DNA of 64,000 bases from Platynereis dumerilii (Eukaryota > Annelida > Polychaeta > Phyllodocida > Nereididae), in NCBI GenBank assembly GCA_026936325.1, contig JAPTHN010000004.1, positions 49,937,289-50,001,288 of the forward strand, given 5' to 3'. Under the pieces are notes generated by a model that worked only from the letters and a program-made list of their open reading frames with translations, made no database searches and was not told where the DNA came from. Both the position numbers and the translations under genes were made by a program. This document shows, one piece after another, positions 46,179-56,557 of the stretch; the stretch's first letter is position 1; the number at the start of each line of letters is the position of its first letter.

Positions 46179-47845
46179 ACTAGTATACTAAATTGCACAG
46201 CAATTTAAAGGAAGAACTTCCCTTCCCTTCCTATCCCTTCCCTTCCTTCCAATCCCTTCCCTGCCCTGCTATTCTAGTTCCTTGCATTCCTTTCCTTGCC
46301 ATTGCTTAATAGTGTGTTTATGTTGTCCACAAGCAAAACTGCTGCTATGACCTTCCCGCATAGTCCGTGGAACTGCACAAACAGGCATACATACTCATAT
46401 CTCGCTTGGCATGGAGCCAGGCCTTTAGTGGGCGATGGTACCACCCTGAAAGCAATACTTTGATGAAACCCTAACCCTAATGATTTGTTACGGACAAACC
46501 ATAAGAGCTAGGAAGATGTGCTTACATACACACAGAGGGCAAGCAGTCAGCAACATGTCAAATTAGTTTTAAGTGATTTTCAGTAGTATTTCACAAGTTA
46601 TAATTTAATCATAAATTTAATGGGAGGCAGTTGTGGTTATTTGCAAACAATAGGGCAACAAATAAGCAACATATCATATCATTTTGAAGTGATTTGAAAC
46701 ATTATTGGAAGAGTTTAAATAGGAAAGAAAAATTCATGGTAGGGAGATGTGCTTACATGGAAAAATAGAGCAAAAAATTAGGAATATGTCAAATTAGTTT
46801 TAATTGATTTTAATGAATACTTAATGAGTTATAATTGAATATGCAAAATTGCTAATGTAAAATTGGCTATTAGTGAGAGGTATATGCCCTTGGAGCTCAT
46901 AAAAGGGCATAATTTTACGCATTTTTTGGTGTTAATTTCATGAAATTTGAATGAGTAGAAGCTGAGCAATGTACACTTGAATTTTGAAATGAAAAAAATT
47001 CTCAAGGAAAAAATATTTGAAGTAGAACATTGTCCTTTAGAGGGAATATGCAGGCCCACAATGGGTACCCCACAAAAAATTTCCATGAACATCCATGAAG
47101 AACTTCATGGTTTTTTTGGGCAAAATAGGTTTTGACAGGGCAAAAAATGACATAAAATTTTCAATGTCCACCGCGATTCTAAACCGGACGTTTTACAGGA
47201 TATTGCTACATACCACTGGAAAGCTGACATTCTGAGCTTTCCAAAAATGTCCCTGGTTTGTTTCTAGGACCAATATTAAGGGAGATACAGCCCATCAAAT
47301 GTTCGACTTTTGAGGCCCTATGGCACCAAAAGTATTGGACCTGGAAGGCCATACTTTTGCATAAACACTACACCCTAGTAGTGCTAACAATTCCTGTAAG
47401 GACATAAAAATCTGACATTCCAATCATGGTTTTTCATGACATCACCCCTCGAAATTTCGCTCCAATCCAATTTTGAACTTTTTTTCTCCAAAGCTATTCA
47501 TCCTATTGCCACTAGGCTCCTTTCTGCAATGCATATTCCGTTAGAGATGAACAGGAAAAAATTTCATGACATTCTGACAGACGGTTTTCCCAAAACCGCA
47601 CTCGGAAATTTTTTGTGAAGATTGCCTGTAATTCCTATGTCAAACGGAATTCCGATGTGTAATTCCCAGCATAGAAGGAATTTTACAGTGTCTTCATGCT
47701 GTATACATGCTAATTGACATATGTCTGCTGGTAAAGCAGTTATTCAAAATTTGAAAATGTCAAAAAGTTGGAAGAATAAGAATAATAATAATAATAAGAA
47801 GAATACGTACAATATCAATAAGAACTTCCCTACGGGAAGTTCTTA
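46179..47845 (+). mobile_element. Hairpin-ended element C
   Basis: ACTAGT at 46179, hairpin TAAATTGC-ACA-GCAATTTA (46189-46207), code word AAGAACTTCCC (46212). Terminal hairpin AAGAACTTCCC-TAC-GGGAAGTTCTT (47820-47844), a perfect 11-bp stem. The body shares the CCGCGATTCTAAACCGGACG and CACTGGAAAGCTGACAT core with A and E at lower similarity. Confidence 0.7.
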
Positions 47846-48014
47846 ACTAGTAGACGTAACCGCGAGCGGTAACAAAACTTCACCTACTGTGGTACCAGTA
47901 ACTCGAACAGACACAGGTAGATGAGCAGGTAAAAAGTACATGGAAAAGGATACTGGAATCCTACTGTAATAAATTGCAGTACATGCAAGTATCCAAAGAA
48001 AAACACATAGACCT

Positions 48015-48330
48015 GTACATGAACCAATACGTGAGCCAGTACATGCACCAGTTCAATGTACTCGTACAGTGCACCAGTACAGTGCACCAGTACAGTGCAC
48101 CAGTACAGTGCACCAGTACAGTGCACCAGTACAGTGCACCAGTACATTCACCGTTACATTTACCAGTACATTTACCAGTACATGTACCAGTACCTGTACC
48201 AAGTACATGCACCAAGTACATGCACCAAGTACATGCACCAAGTACATGCACCAGTACAATGTACCAGCACAATGTATCAGTAAAATGCACCGGTACAATG
48301 TACCTACATGGGCCAATACATGGACCAGTA
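48015..48330. repeat. 13-bp minisatellite, unit like GTGCACCAGTACA
   Basis: Starts with six near-perfect GTGCACCAGTACA units and drifts to 12-13-bp variants (TTTACCAGTACAT, TGCACCAAGTACA). The unit holds the palindromes GTAC and GTGCAC, so the array can fold on itself. Open frames on both strands follow from the 39-nt period. Confidence 0.9.
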
Positions 48331-50164
48331 CATCCCCTGCAATTTCTGAAAACATAAATTTTTCAGGGTAGGGCCATCTTTTTGACTGTAAGAGATTCAA
48401 GAAAATGTTCAAATTCCATAGTTAGAGGAGAATTTGGGCTTTCCAAATCAGTACAGCCATAATTCAAGTTGCCTGTTTTTCTTTTGTCATGCATCATGTC
48501 CACGAAACAAGACGAAATCTTGCTTCATTCTGTGACTCTCTGCTGAGTTTTAATTGACCATGAAGTGTTTATAGACTGTTACATTTTTCGCCTCTTTGTG
48601 CTACTGTTTCCCTATTGGAATGAGTGTACCTTTAAACAGATGTCCAATGTGTCCTGTCAGTCATCCAATTAGGACCTCAACAGATCCCTTGGCTGATACT
48701 TATCAGCTGTCACTTGCAAGGTGGCCACGTGCCCCCAGTGCACCCCAATCACATCAAAGGATTCTTATTTACCATTCTTGTCCACAAAAAGTTATTTTTT
48801 TAGCTGCAGATCTTAAACCTGTTCTATAATACCAAGTGAAAAGTACTCACTTTTAGGGTCATGCCTCTATGTATGTCAGTTGAACTAACAGCACTTATTT
48901 TCCTTTACCAAAAATATTTATCAAAAGATTAAAAAAGTCTGAGCAGCAGACCGACCGTCCACAGCACCTCCAACATAATGGGAATTGGGAAAGGGGGGGG
49001 GGGGGTGGTGTGTATGTCAGTTGAACTAACAGCCAAAGAAAAAACAACTCATCCACAGGTGCTTATTGACACATGTATTTATGAATAGATGATCAATCAG
49101 TCGATCAATGAACCAATCAATAAATCTGCCTGTCTGTCCGTCTATCTATCTACCATCTTTCTGCTTATCATCTATCTTTGTATCTCCCTGTCTATATCCC
49201 TGTCTATTTCCCTTTCTACCTCCATCTCCCCCCCCCCCGTCCACTCCCTCCCCTTCAGGGCTATCTTCAATCACGATTCACTTGTGACTTTAACATTGTG
49301 TAAAACTGTCTTGTAAACATGATTTCCCATCACATATCTGGTACTTCTGTGTACATGAGCAGGCATACATACATCATGTGTCATCCATTATCCATCTACA
49401 ACTACATCCTAGAAGTTTAGGCCTATTGGCAGTTATTAAAGACAACACATGTGGATGTTCAACTATTGTTTCTGTATCAATGTCTTGTTTATTTTGTCAT
49501 CATTGTTTTAATTATGATATACATGTAATATAAGTGAGCATCAGCAGCATGATAGAATATCAATCTGACTAAACTTTCATATAGTAAAAAGTCCACTTAC
49601 TTTATTTCCCTTGATCAGACTCAGAGCATCTATGTCATGTGATCCATGAATATGTGTTGTACTGCAGAAAGAGGTATCCAAATTTATAAGTGTCCTCCTT
49701 GTTCTACAACACTTCTTCACTGAAGGGCATATTGCCCAGAACTGACTTATAAGGAGGCCATGTCTAGATGTGAAGCCCCCCCCCTTCTTATCAGCTCTCT
49801 GCTATTTGCCCCCATCATTGTTTTGTTCACCATAAACAGACCATGCACACTTAATAGACTGTTTGGTCTCTTTTTGCCAAGAACATGTGGTCAATGTCAC
49901 CAGCTGTGTCCTGTCAGTCATCCAATTAACTCTAGATACCTGACCCTCCCTGACTTTAAAGGGAACTATTTTACCCCTTTTTGAAATAAAAAGTATTTTC
50001 TTATAGATAATGAAGTTGTGCTTTTGTCATGGTGTTAATTTTGTAGCACTTATTTCAGAGATAAGGCCCCACGTAACATTTTATAATTTGTTTGTTTGAA
50101 GTGTTGTTTATAATTTAAAGAAATCTTTGGTTGTCAAGAGTGAGCCAGAGTAAAAGTAGAAGTC

Positions 50165-50165
50165 A

Positions 50166-50219
<54 letters not shown>

Positions 50220-50222
50220 ATT
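50165..50222. repeat. (TCTA)n microsatellite
   Basis: Fourteen or so uninterrupted TCTA units inside element D; looser TCTA/CTGT runs occur at 49135-49205. Confidence 0.9.
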
Positions 50223-50345
50223 ATCTATCTACCTATGTTATCCATAGATCTGGCTATCCATATTCATGTATCTGCTTATACTAGACAAGATTTCTCATTC
50301 TATCTTTATGTATGCACTGCTCACACTTAAAACACTTCTAATTAA

Positions 50346-50475
50346 GGGACCGCTCAGAATTTATGACTGGGATGTTGGGAGTTTTGCTGGAACTTCCCAT
50401 TAAAAATTGATACCCCCCCCCCCTTGAGTATCATGCAGATTTTTAGTACCCCACCCCTAGGTTTCACACGTATTT
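50346..50475. mobile_element. Harbinger-type MITE 2, fragment in element D
   Basis: TAAGGGACCGCTCAGAATTTATGAC... and CACCCCTAGGTTTCACACGTA match 34153-34568 in part. Confidence 0.55.
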
Positions 50476-50640
50476 TATAATGTGCACTGATCTCGCGCAA
50501 TATCCCTTCATGGTGTTTTGAAAGTTTCACTGAAAAAAATTGAGAATTGGCTGCATCAGGCTACATTTTACTATTATGTACTAATATTCTGTTTTCTTCA
50601 CTCGAAGTTGAACACTACTTCAGAGCAAATTCGAGTTAAT

Positions 50641-50800
50641 ACATGGATGGCTTATTGGGGCTTTTTAAAAGTCCTGTATTTATGCACTTGGTAGGCTAAT
50701 TGAGACAGGAGGAGGACACAGCAATGAAGAAAAGTATGATTGAAACAGCCATACAACGAAGTCCAGGTGACCTGACAAGAAGAGCTGGATGCTAACAACC
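50641..50800 (-). mobile_element. tRNA-SINE family 1, degraded, in element D
   Basis: ATGGATGGCTTATTGGGGCTTT, TTATGCACTTGGTAGGCTAATTGAGACAGGAGG and GATTGAAACAGCCATACAACG follow the SINE consensus; the tRNA-like head is mostly lost. Confidence 0.65.
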
Positions 50801-51531
50801 CTCCCCCCACCCCAAATTACGCTATCATTGAGAAATGTGAAAAAAAGTCGTCAATTTTTCGCTATCTGTCTGAATGAATGAGAAATATGATAGAACAGAA
50901 TAGAACATAACAGAATAGAATAGAATAATAAGACATGAGATTATATGAGAGGAGAGGACTGTCTGTGTTCTTTATCTTTTAAACCGTCATAGCTACGACA
51001 AAATGTTCAGAAGATGAAAACTAGAGGAGAATTTGGTCTTTTCAAATCTGTTTACAGATTCTCTGTATCTTAATTAGAACCGGAGTTGTCGCAGATTGAA
51101 ATTATGGTACAATTCAGGAATATGAACTTTCGAAATACCTGAAAAACTGTAGTTTTTAACTTAAAATCACTGTATAACCAAAACGGTTGAATGAAAACAT
51201 ATATAATTTGCCAGGATTATGTAAACAGATTTTACAAAGAGGTCCAGGCAGGTTGATCAAAAAAGGATGATTCCTTCCTTGTCAAAATAATGATAAATTA
51301 TGTAAATTCGGAAAAAAACATGAAATTTTCAGGGTCTGGCGATATTTTTAACCGTCGTAGCTACGACAAAATGTTCAGAAAATGAAAACTAGAGGAGAAT
51401 ATGGCCTTTCCAAATCTGTTTTCAGATTTCCTCTATCGTAATTAGGAGCGGAGCTACGGCCGTTTGAAATGACGCTATCTTTGAGAAATGTGAAAAAAAA
51501 TCATAAATTTTTGGCTCGTTTTTCAACCTTT

Positions 51532-52535
51532 TGACCTTTACAGTGCAACGTAGGCCAGTCCGAGGACCTTGAAAATGTACAGGAAGCTTCTAGAGTATTG
51601 TAGCAAGTATGTCTACAATTTTTGTAACAATATCTTGATTCCTTCTCTGTTAAAAAATACGAAATGTAAAAAATGCAAAAATTTTTGTCATGTTTGACCT
51701 TGAGTTTGACCTTGAAATACATTTTCTAGGTCAAAATTAATATGCTATTCAGAAAGGCAGTAGGTAACAAAGGGGGGGTCAGTCATGCATTGCAACCCTG
51801 TAGAATGAATATTTCCCTATCAAATATGCAGAAATGTTTCATTTTTTAGCATTTGTCGGTTAGCAATATTTGAAAATTTTTCATAAATCCGGAGAAGGAG
51901 GTACACAAAATATGATTAGATATTATGAATAAGCAGGCCAATGTTCATCTGTCACCAGTAAATCACAGTGATATCTTGAAAAAAACATGGTGAAAAAAAT
52001 TGCTGAAAATGGCACTTTTTCAAACTTTTCTGGGTCAAATGACCTTGAAAAATGAGGTCAAGGTCAAATTTAAAGGTCATTTTGGGCTTATTAGGTGTAA
52101 GTTTGGGGGGGTTTACTATGACATGTTATGAGCTAACATCGATATTTCAAGGTGAAATTCTCAAGGTCACCGGTTTTGGTGACGCGGTATGACTTTAAAA
52201 TTGCATAACTCAAGAACCGTTAACCAAAATGAAAAATGAAAAGTTTATGCAAATGTCCCGTGAGTTTGGGTATGTTTTGGCACCATCAGTATGACTCTGC
52301 GACTTACGGATTCTGAGATCCCGCGATAGACCTTAAACCATAAAAATGGACTTTGTACAATGTGACCTTGACCTACTTTCATGAAAATGGGTCACACTGT
52401 GTAGAAAGTGTCTGGGACCTCTCCATGTACCAGAAAGTGAAAACCGGTAATAAGCGGACGAGGTACATGTATTTGAAATATTGCGAAATCCGACTTTGAA
52501 AGGCCCTGTGACCTTGAAAAATAGGTCAAGGTCAA
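51532..52535. promoter_or_regulatory. Cluster of nuclear-receptor half-sites (AGGTCA/TGACCT)
   Basis: About 14 exact AGGTCA or TGACCT hexamers lie in 1 kb of element D, many as the extended TCAAGGTCA form used by monomer-binding receptors. Spacing includes direct repeats with no gap (GAGGTCAAGGTCA, near 52054) and inverted pairs (TGACCTTGAAAAATGAGGTCA, split at 52040-52060). Function is inferred from sequence only. Confidence 0.4.
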
Positions 52536-52678
52536 TTTTTTCAAAATTATTCTCTTGTATTTTTGTAGGCTACGTATATGAATTTTTTGAACATTTTCCG
52601 AAGAGGTTTATCGGGAAGAATAATAACAAATAATACCGATTACAAGAAACTTCACCTATGTGTAGGTGAAGTTTAATA

Positions 52679-53620
52679 ACTAGTACACCTGTAATTGTGC
52701 ACAATTACAAAGATAAATTCCCCCTCCCCCTCCCATCCCCCTGCCCCCTTCCCTTCTACCTTGCCCATCCCCTGATTCACACAAAAATGTAATTGGGTCA
52801 GCATTTATTGCAACAGAGAAAATGTGCAGCCAGTGAAGCATGAGAAGCGATGAAATGGACATATGGGCAGGAAAATGTGTTTCCAGCCACAAGAAGCATT
52901 TGGGGAGCTGAAAAGTGAGATAACATTTTCAGGGTCCACCGCGATTTTGAACGGACGGCGCTAGAGTATTATGCTATATACCATGTGAAAGCTAAGAAAC
53001 AGAGCTTTCTGGTGGTATTTTTTATTTTTCTGTAGCTTTAATAGGGGCCGAGTTATCCGCGCTTGAAAATAGCGTTTTTGTGGTGCTATAGCGCCGATAC
53101 CGTTAACGCTAGAAAGTTGAAATTCTAGTGGATTGTTACACTATAGTATGACTGTAACTGCATACAATTTCAGCTTGATTGGAGCATTTCTTCCTAGTTT
53201 TTGGAAAATTTTAGCAGCAATTTTGGGAATTCCCTTATTTTAAAAATTCATATAAAAAAAACTTTTAGAGATATTGCCAAAAGCCGCCTTTCCGCACTGC
53301 GTATATCTTTAGGGATGATTGTGTAAAAATTTGGTGTAATTTCACTCATTGGTTCTTCTAAAACCGTGAACACAAATTTTTTATGCTTTTGCTGCGTAAT
53401 TACCAGTTCACAAAAAATTACGCTCTGTAATTCCGGTATATAAAATTGTTTACCAAAAGCAATATTACTCTGCAATTTCAAGTAGTTACTGTAAATAGTT
53501 TCGAATATACAGCCTGTCAAAGTGTTGACGAAAAATAAAAAAAAAAATAAAAATAATAATAGGATGCTGAAAAAAAAAACGAACAAAAACAATATAAATT
53601 CCCCTAACGGGGGAATTTAT
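52679..53620 (+). mobile_element. Hairpin-ended element E
   Basis: ACTAGT at 52679, 20-bp perfect palindrome TGTAATTGTGCACAATTACA (52690-52709), code word ATAAATTCCCC (52713). Terminal hairpin ATAAATTCCCC, loop, GGGGAATTTAT at 53594-53620. Short body with the CCGCGATTTTGAACGGACG core. It is followed directly by the end of A1 without an ACTAGT, so that hexamer belongs to the 5' end of the elements. Confidence 0.7.
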
Positions 53621-54084
53621 AATAATAAAACGAACAATATCAATATAATCCCCGCAAGCGGCGGGGGATTAAAATTACTAATTCAATATTTCAGACTGGA
53701 ACAACACAATTAACCCAGTGCATGAGCAAAGCGAACTGCAGAAGATAAAATTCATAAAATTTAATTGATAAGAATTGGTCAAAAAGGGCAAGAAATGATA
53801 AGAAATTGTCTACTGCAGTACGAGTCGCGCAAAACAATGCAGTCGCTGATGTCACTGGTCAGGGATGGAAAGTTTGCAAGGATTGTGCACTTGTAATTGG
53901 GTACAGCTTTTTCTGAAACTTTTACAAATTATCGGTATTGATTACTGTCCGCAGTAACCCTCAAGGATGGATAGAGGACTATTTGTTCAATTTTCTTTTT
54001 TCTTTTGTATCATTGATGTTGAAACAGAAACAGAAATAATAGACAGGGCCACATCATTCTCATCTCTGAGGACAGAGGGGCCGG

Positions 54085-54360
54085 TACTCCCGGAAGGATG
54101 GATGGATGACTTGGGCTTTACATCCTGTAATTAAGCACTCAGGCAGGGCTTTGGAGTTGGGAGTCAGGAGTCGTGGAGTCGGAGGTTTTTGGGTGGAGTC
54201 AAGTGTCGGAGTTGTAATTCAGCAAGTTCAGAAGACCTAAGGAGTCGGAGTCGGGAGTTTTGTTTCAGAAAGCCAAAAGAGTCAGTAGTCGAAGTCGGTT
54301 CATTTACTACCAGACTCCGAAGCCCTGAAGTCATGTAGCCAAATAGGACAATGAAACAGT
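54085..54360 (-). mobile_element. tRNA-SINE family 1 fragment with hAT insertion
   Basis: GGATGGATGGATGACTTGGGCTTTACATCCTG (as two adjoining words) is the SINE tail half; GTAGCCAAATAGGACA after 54330 continues it. The hAT copy at 54144-54327 lies between. Confidence 0.5.
54144..54327. mobile_element. GACTCC-repeat hAT MITE, shortened copy
   Basis: CAGGGCTTTGGAGTTGGGAG at left and AGACTCCGAAGCCCTG at right; the interior matches part of 58375-58842. The target duplication is no longer clear. Confidence 0.65.
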
Positions 54361-54403
54361 AATCAGACCAAGCTGACTGAAACTGCAGTTCAGCAATGCT
54401 CAT

Positions 54404-54754
54404 GGGCAATTCCGTAAACTCAGATTTACAGATTTGACACTTTAGCAGCTTTTGTAGCCCTACCACCATACCTTAGCTCTCATTGTTATCCTGGCACGAG
54501 GCCAGGTAATAGGGGTATCAGACAAGCCACCAACCAAAGCTCCAAGTGCAACAGGAGCTGTTCTACATCAAAATATCAGTGTTTCGGACGTACATCGTGT
54601 GATGTTGCACTTGGAGCTTTGGTTGGTGGCTTGTCTGATACCCCTATTACCTGGCCTCATGCCTATATAACAATGAAATAGCTGAGATATAATGGTAGGG
54701 CTACACAAGATGCTAGAGTGCCAAATCTGTAAATCTGAGTTTACGGAATTGCCC
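54404..54754. mobile_element. 351-bp foldback MITE with very long arms
   Basis: GGGCAATTCCGTAAACTCAG begins a left arm of roughly 150 bp that is repeated inverted up to CTGAGTTTACGGAATTGCCC. The inner ~50 bp next to the loop (CCAGGTAATAGGGGTATCAG... GCTCCAAGTGCAAC) is almost perfect. TCAT is duplicated outside both ends. A transcript through it would form a long double-stranded RNA. Confidence 0.8.
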
Positions 54755-54851
54755 TCATGGTAAACCCGCAAGGGGTTCGGAGCTAAAATCAAACCAAGGA
54801 CCAAGCGATTAAAAGCTCAAGAGTGTCACTAACCACCAACAGAGCTATCCC

Positions 54852-55236
54852 CAGACCTGCCAATTCTCCCGCATTTCACGGGAAGTCTCCCGCATTTTAA
54901 TGGGTTCTTCCGCACTCCTGCATCACTATCAATCCTCCAGCTTCTTCCCAGTCATTAAAAATGTAAGTTATCAGCATCAGCTGCCACCTATTTTGTACAC
55001 CGTTGTATTTGATATTGTTGGATTCGTCTTGAAGAGACAAAAATTGGATGATTCTGGGCCGAACTGCGAATGCACTTAGCAACTTCATAGATTTTAAGAG
55101 TGTGGAGAGCCCGATATTTCCTTAAAATATGGTCAGTCGCTAAAATATATAATAATATAAAGTCTCCTGCATTGAAAGTGGAACCTCCAGCAAAATTTAT
55201 AGAAATATCCAGCAAGTTAAATACTTTGCAGGTCTG
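54852..55236. mobile_element. hAT-type MITE with CAGACCTGC ends
   Basis: CAGACCTGCCAATTCTCCCGC at left, TACTTTGCAGGTCTG at right, with TATCCC on both outer sides (an eroded 8-bp duplication). It sits in old tRNA-SINE-like sequence. Confidence 0.6.
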
Positions 55237-55239
55237 TAT

Positions 55240-55440
55240 CCCAGTCCACATGACCCGGTCAGAGCAGAGGTTTAGCATGTTAAGAGCTGGAGTCAAACTC
55301 AGGACCAACTGATTAAAAGCACTCAGCTGCTCAGTGCCACTAACCCGTAACTGTTCTAGATCCCAGTCTGGACGACCCAGCTAGAGCAGGAATTGAAGCC
55401 GGAACCCAAGCGCTTGGCAGTCCAGTGTGCTACCAACTTA
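55240..55440 (-). repeat. Old tRNA-like SINE heads in tandem
   Basis: Two successive copies of a complement-strand tRNA-like head (CAGAGCAGAGGTTTAGCATG...GGACCAACTGATTAAAAGC and AGCTAGAGCAGGAATTGAAGCC...CGCTTGGCAGTCCAGTGTGC). Both are strongly decayed. Confidence 0.4.
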
Positions 55441-55462
55441 TCTATTATAAAGCCAGTAATAT

Positions 55463-56293
55463 CAGGGTGCCCACCGAACAACGTACAACATATTATTGGA
55501 ATTTTTTACCACAAAATATTATAACAAAACAACCCAAGTCAGGGTCACTGAGTAACAATATTACGAGCTGTTGTGTGAATTAATATCACTCGAGCCCGCA
55601 GGGCGAGAGTGATATTAAATCACATGACAGAGAGTGATATTTAGTACGAAGTGCCCTGACGCGTGGTTGTTTTGTTTTTATCACCTGGTTTTACCTCAAA
55701 TTTTTAGTTATAAAGAGAGACTATTTTCTGCCATTACAAAAATGTAACGTCACCATGGAGTAACCATGGATATGACGTCACAATCCTATTGTTTTGGTCA
55801 TTGTTAGGTTTGTGACGTCATCAGGCAGCTGAAATGCTGGTGATGTCATAACTATTGTTAAAAAATATCGCCCTTGAAGGGTGGTATTTTTTACAATATC
55901 ATAGGCCCTGATATTTTGACTGTAAACAGTGATATTCACAGCCAACCAGGTGATAAAGGAAAATATACTATAAGAGGTTTTCGCCTATTTTAATAGGACA
56001 ATATACTGATATAGGAAATATTCGACAGCGAAGCCATCGGCAAATCACAGGATTGCTTCCACCATAAGACAAGAACTTCATGTCGTGGACAAAAACATGT
56101 CCGAAAATTCATATATTTGGGGGAAAAGACGCTCAAACTTTGTATCGCAGACAAAACAGTGCATAAAATGCGCGAAATATCTTGAAAACATGAAAAAAAG
56201 GAATTTATAGGAATTTTTCGAAAATATAGGAAATTATAGGGGGCCTTAAAAAATATAGGAATTATAGGAAATCTAGGAGGAGTGGGCACCCTG
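55463..56293. mobile_element. hAT-type repeat with CAGGGTGCCCAC ends, composite
   Basis: TCAGGGTGCCCACCG at left and GGAGTGGGCACCCTG at right are inverted. Inside are an unrelated GTGATATTA hairpin region (55580-55950) and a TATAGGAAATT-rich right part. No matching duplication; the two ends could belong to nested elements. Confidence 0.45.
55580..55617. repeat. 38-nt hairpin
   Basis: TTAATATCACTC pairs with GAGTGATATTAA, and an inner GCCC-GCA-GGGC stem continues it. Confidence 0.7.
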
Positions 56294-56332
56294 CGGTATC
56301 CTTATGAATATTAGCATCATTCTGTGCCAGTT

Positions 56333-56545
56333 GGGTAGGTCCAGCGGTAGCATGCTAGCTATACTGCCAAGCGCAGGGTCCAGGGTTCGAATCCAGCTCT
56401 TGCCAGGTCACCTAGGCCTATGTTGGATGGCTGTTTCAATCATCCTTCTCCCCATTGCAGTACCTCCTCCTGTCCTAATCACACTACACTTAGCCTACCA
56501 AGTGCGTAAATACAGGACGCTAAGCTTCAAACATCCATCCATCCA
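56333..56545 (+). mobile_element. tRNA-SINE family 1, full copy with 12-bp target duplication
   Basis: Begins GGGTAGGTCCAGCGGTAGC (A box) and has the B box GGTTCGAATCC at 56384-56394, so the RNA polymerase III promoter looks whole. The body ends in an ATCC repeat tail. TCTGTGCCAGTT is duplicated exactly (56321-56332, 56546-56557). It is the best reference copy of the family in the window. Confidence 0.88.
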
Positions 56546-56557
56546 TCTGTGCCAGTT

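Larger units (their letters stand above)
47846..52678 (+). mobile_element. Hairpin-ended element D, composite, with later insertions
   Basis: ACTAGT at 47846, imperfect palindrome GTAACCGC-GA-GCGGTAAC (47856-47873), code word AAACTTCACCTA (47875). Terminal hairpin AAACTTCACCTA-TGTG-TAGGTGAAGTTT at 52647-52674, a perfect 12-bp stem. Inside lie a 13-bp minisatellite, G and TCTA runs, a Harbinger fragment, a SINE fragment, and from about 50970 three blocks sharing AGCTACGACAAAATGTTCAG or a related string. The second half is very rich in AGGTCA/TGACCT words. Confidence 0.6.
43335..53672 (+). mobile_element. Hairpin-ended element A1, outermost of a nested set
   Basis: Starts ACTAGTATAACT, then a 22-bp perfect palindrome centred on GCCGTACGGC (43347-43368), then the code word ATAATCCCCCGCG (43371). 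Its matching terminal hairpin (ATAATCCCCGC, loop, GCGGGGGATT) is at 53645-53670, preceded by AAAACGAACAATATCAAT exactly as in A2. The body is 43384-44660; between that and 53621 four other elements are inserted in its AATAAT stretch. No protein of a known family is encoded. The end structure recalls Helitron2/Helentron-type non-autonomous elements, but the family is unassigned. Confidence 0.65.

Noticed and set aside
46467-46480. CCCTAACCCTAA telomere-like motif
   Set aside because: Only two units; expected by chance in 64 kb.
47961-48412. Overlapping open frames of 75-127 codons on both strands
   Set aside because: Produced by the 13-bp minisatellite.
48590-49945. Possible duplicate gene pieces sharing TGTCCTGTCAGTCATCCAATTA
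   Set aside because: A single short shared segment in repeat-rich DNA inside element D; no frame or splice support.
43335-53672. Plain Helitron with CTAG 3' ends for the bracketed elements
   Set aside because: ACTAGT stands before each element, but none follows E or the end of A1, so the hexamer belongs to the 5' side. The Helitron CTRR 3' end is therefore not supported, though a Helentron-type relation stays possible.
56333-56400. Free-standing tRNA gene
   Set aside because: A and B boxes are present, but the unit continues into a SINE body with a tail and a 12-bp target duplication.
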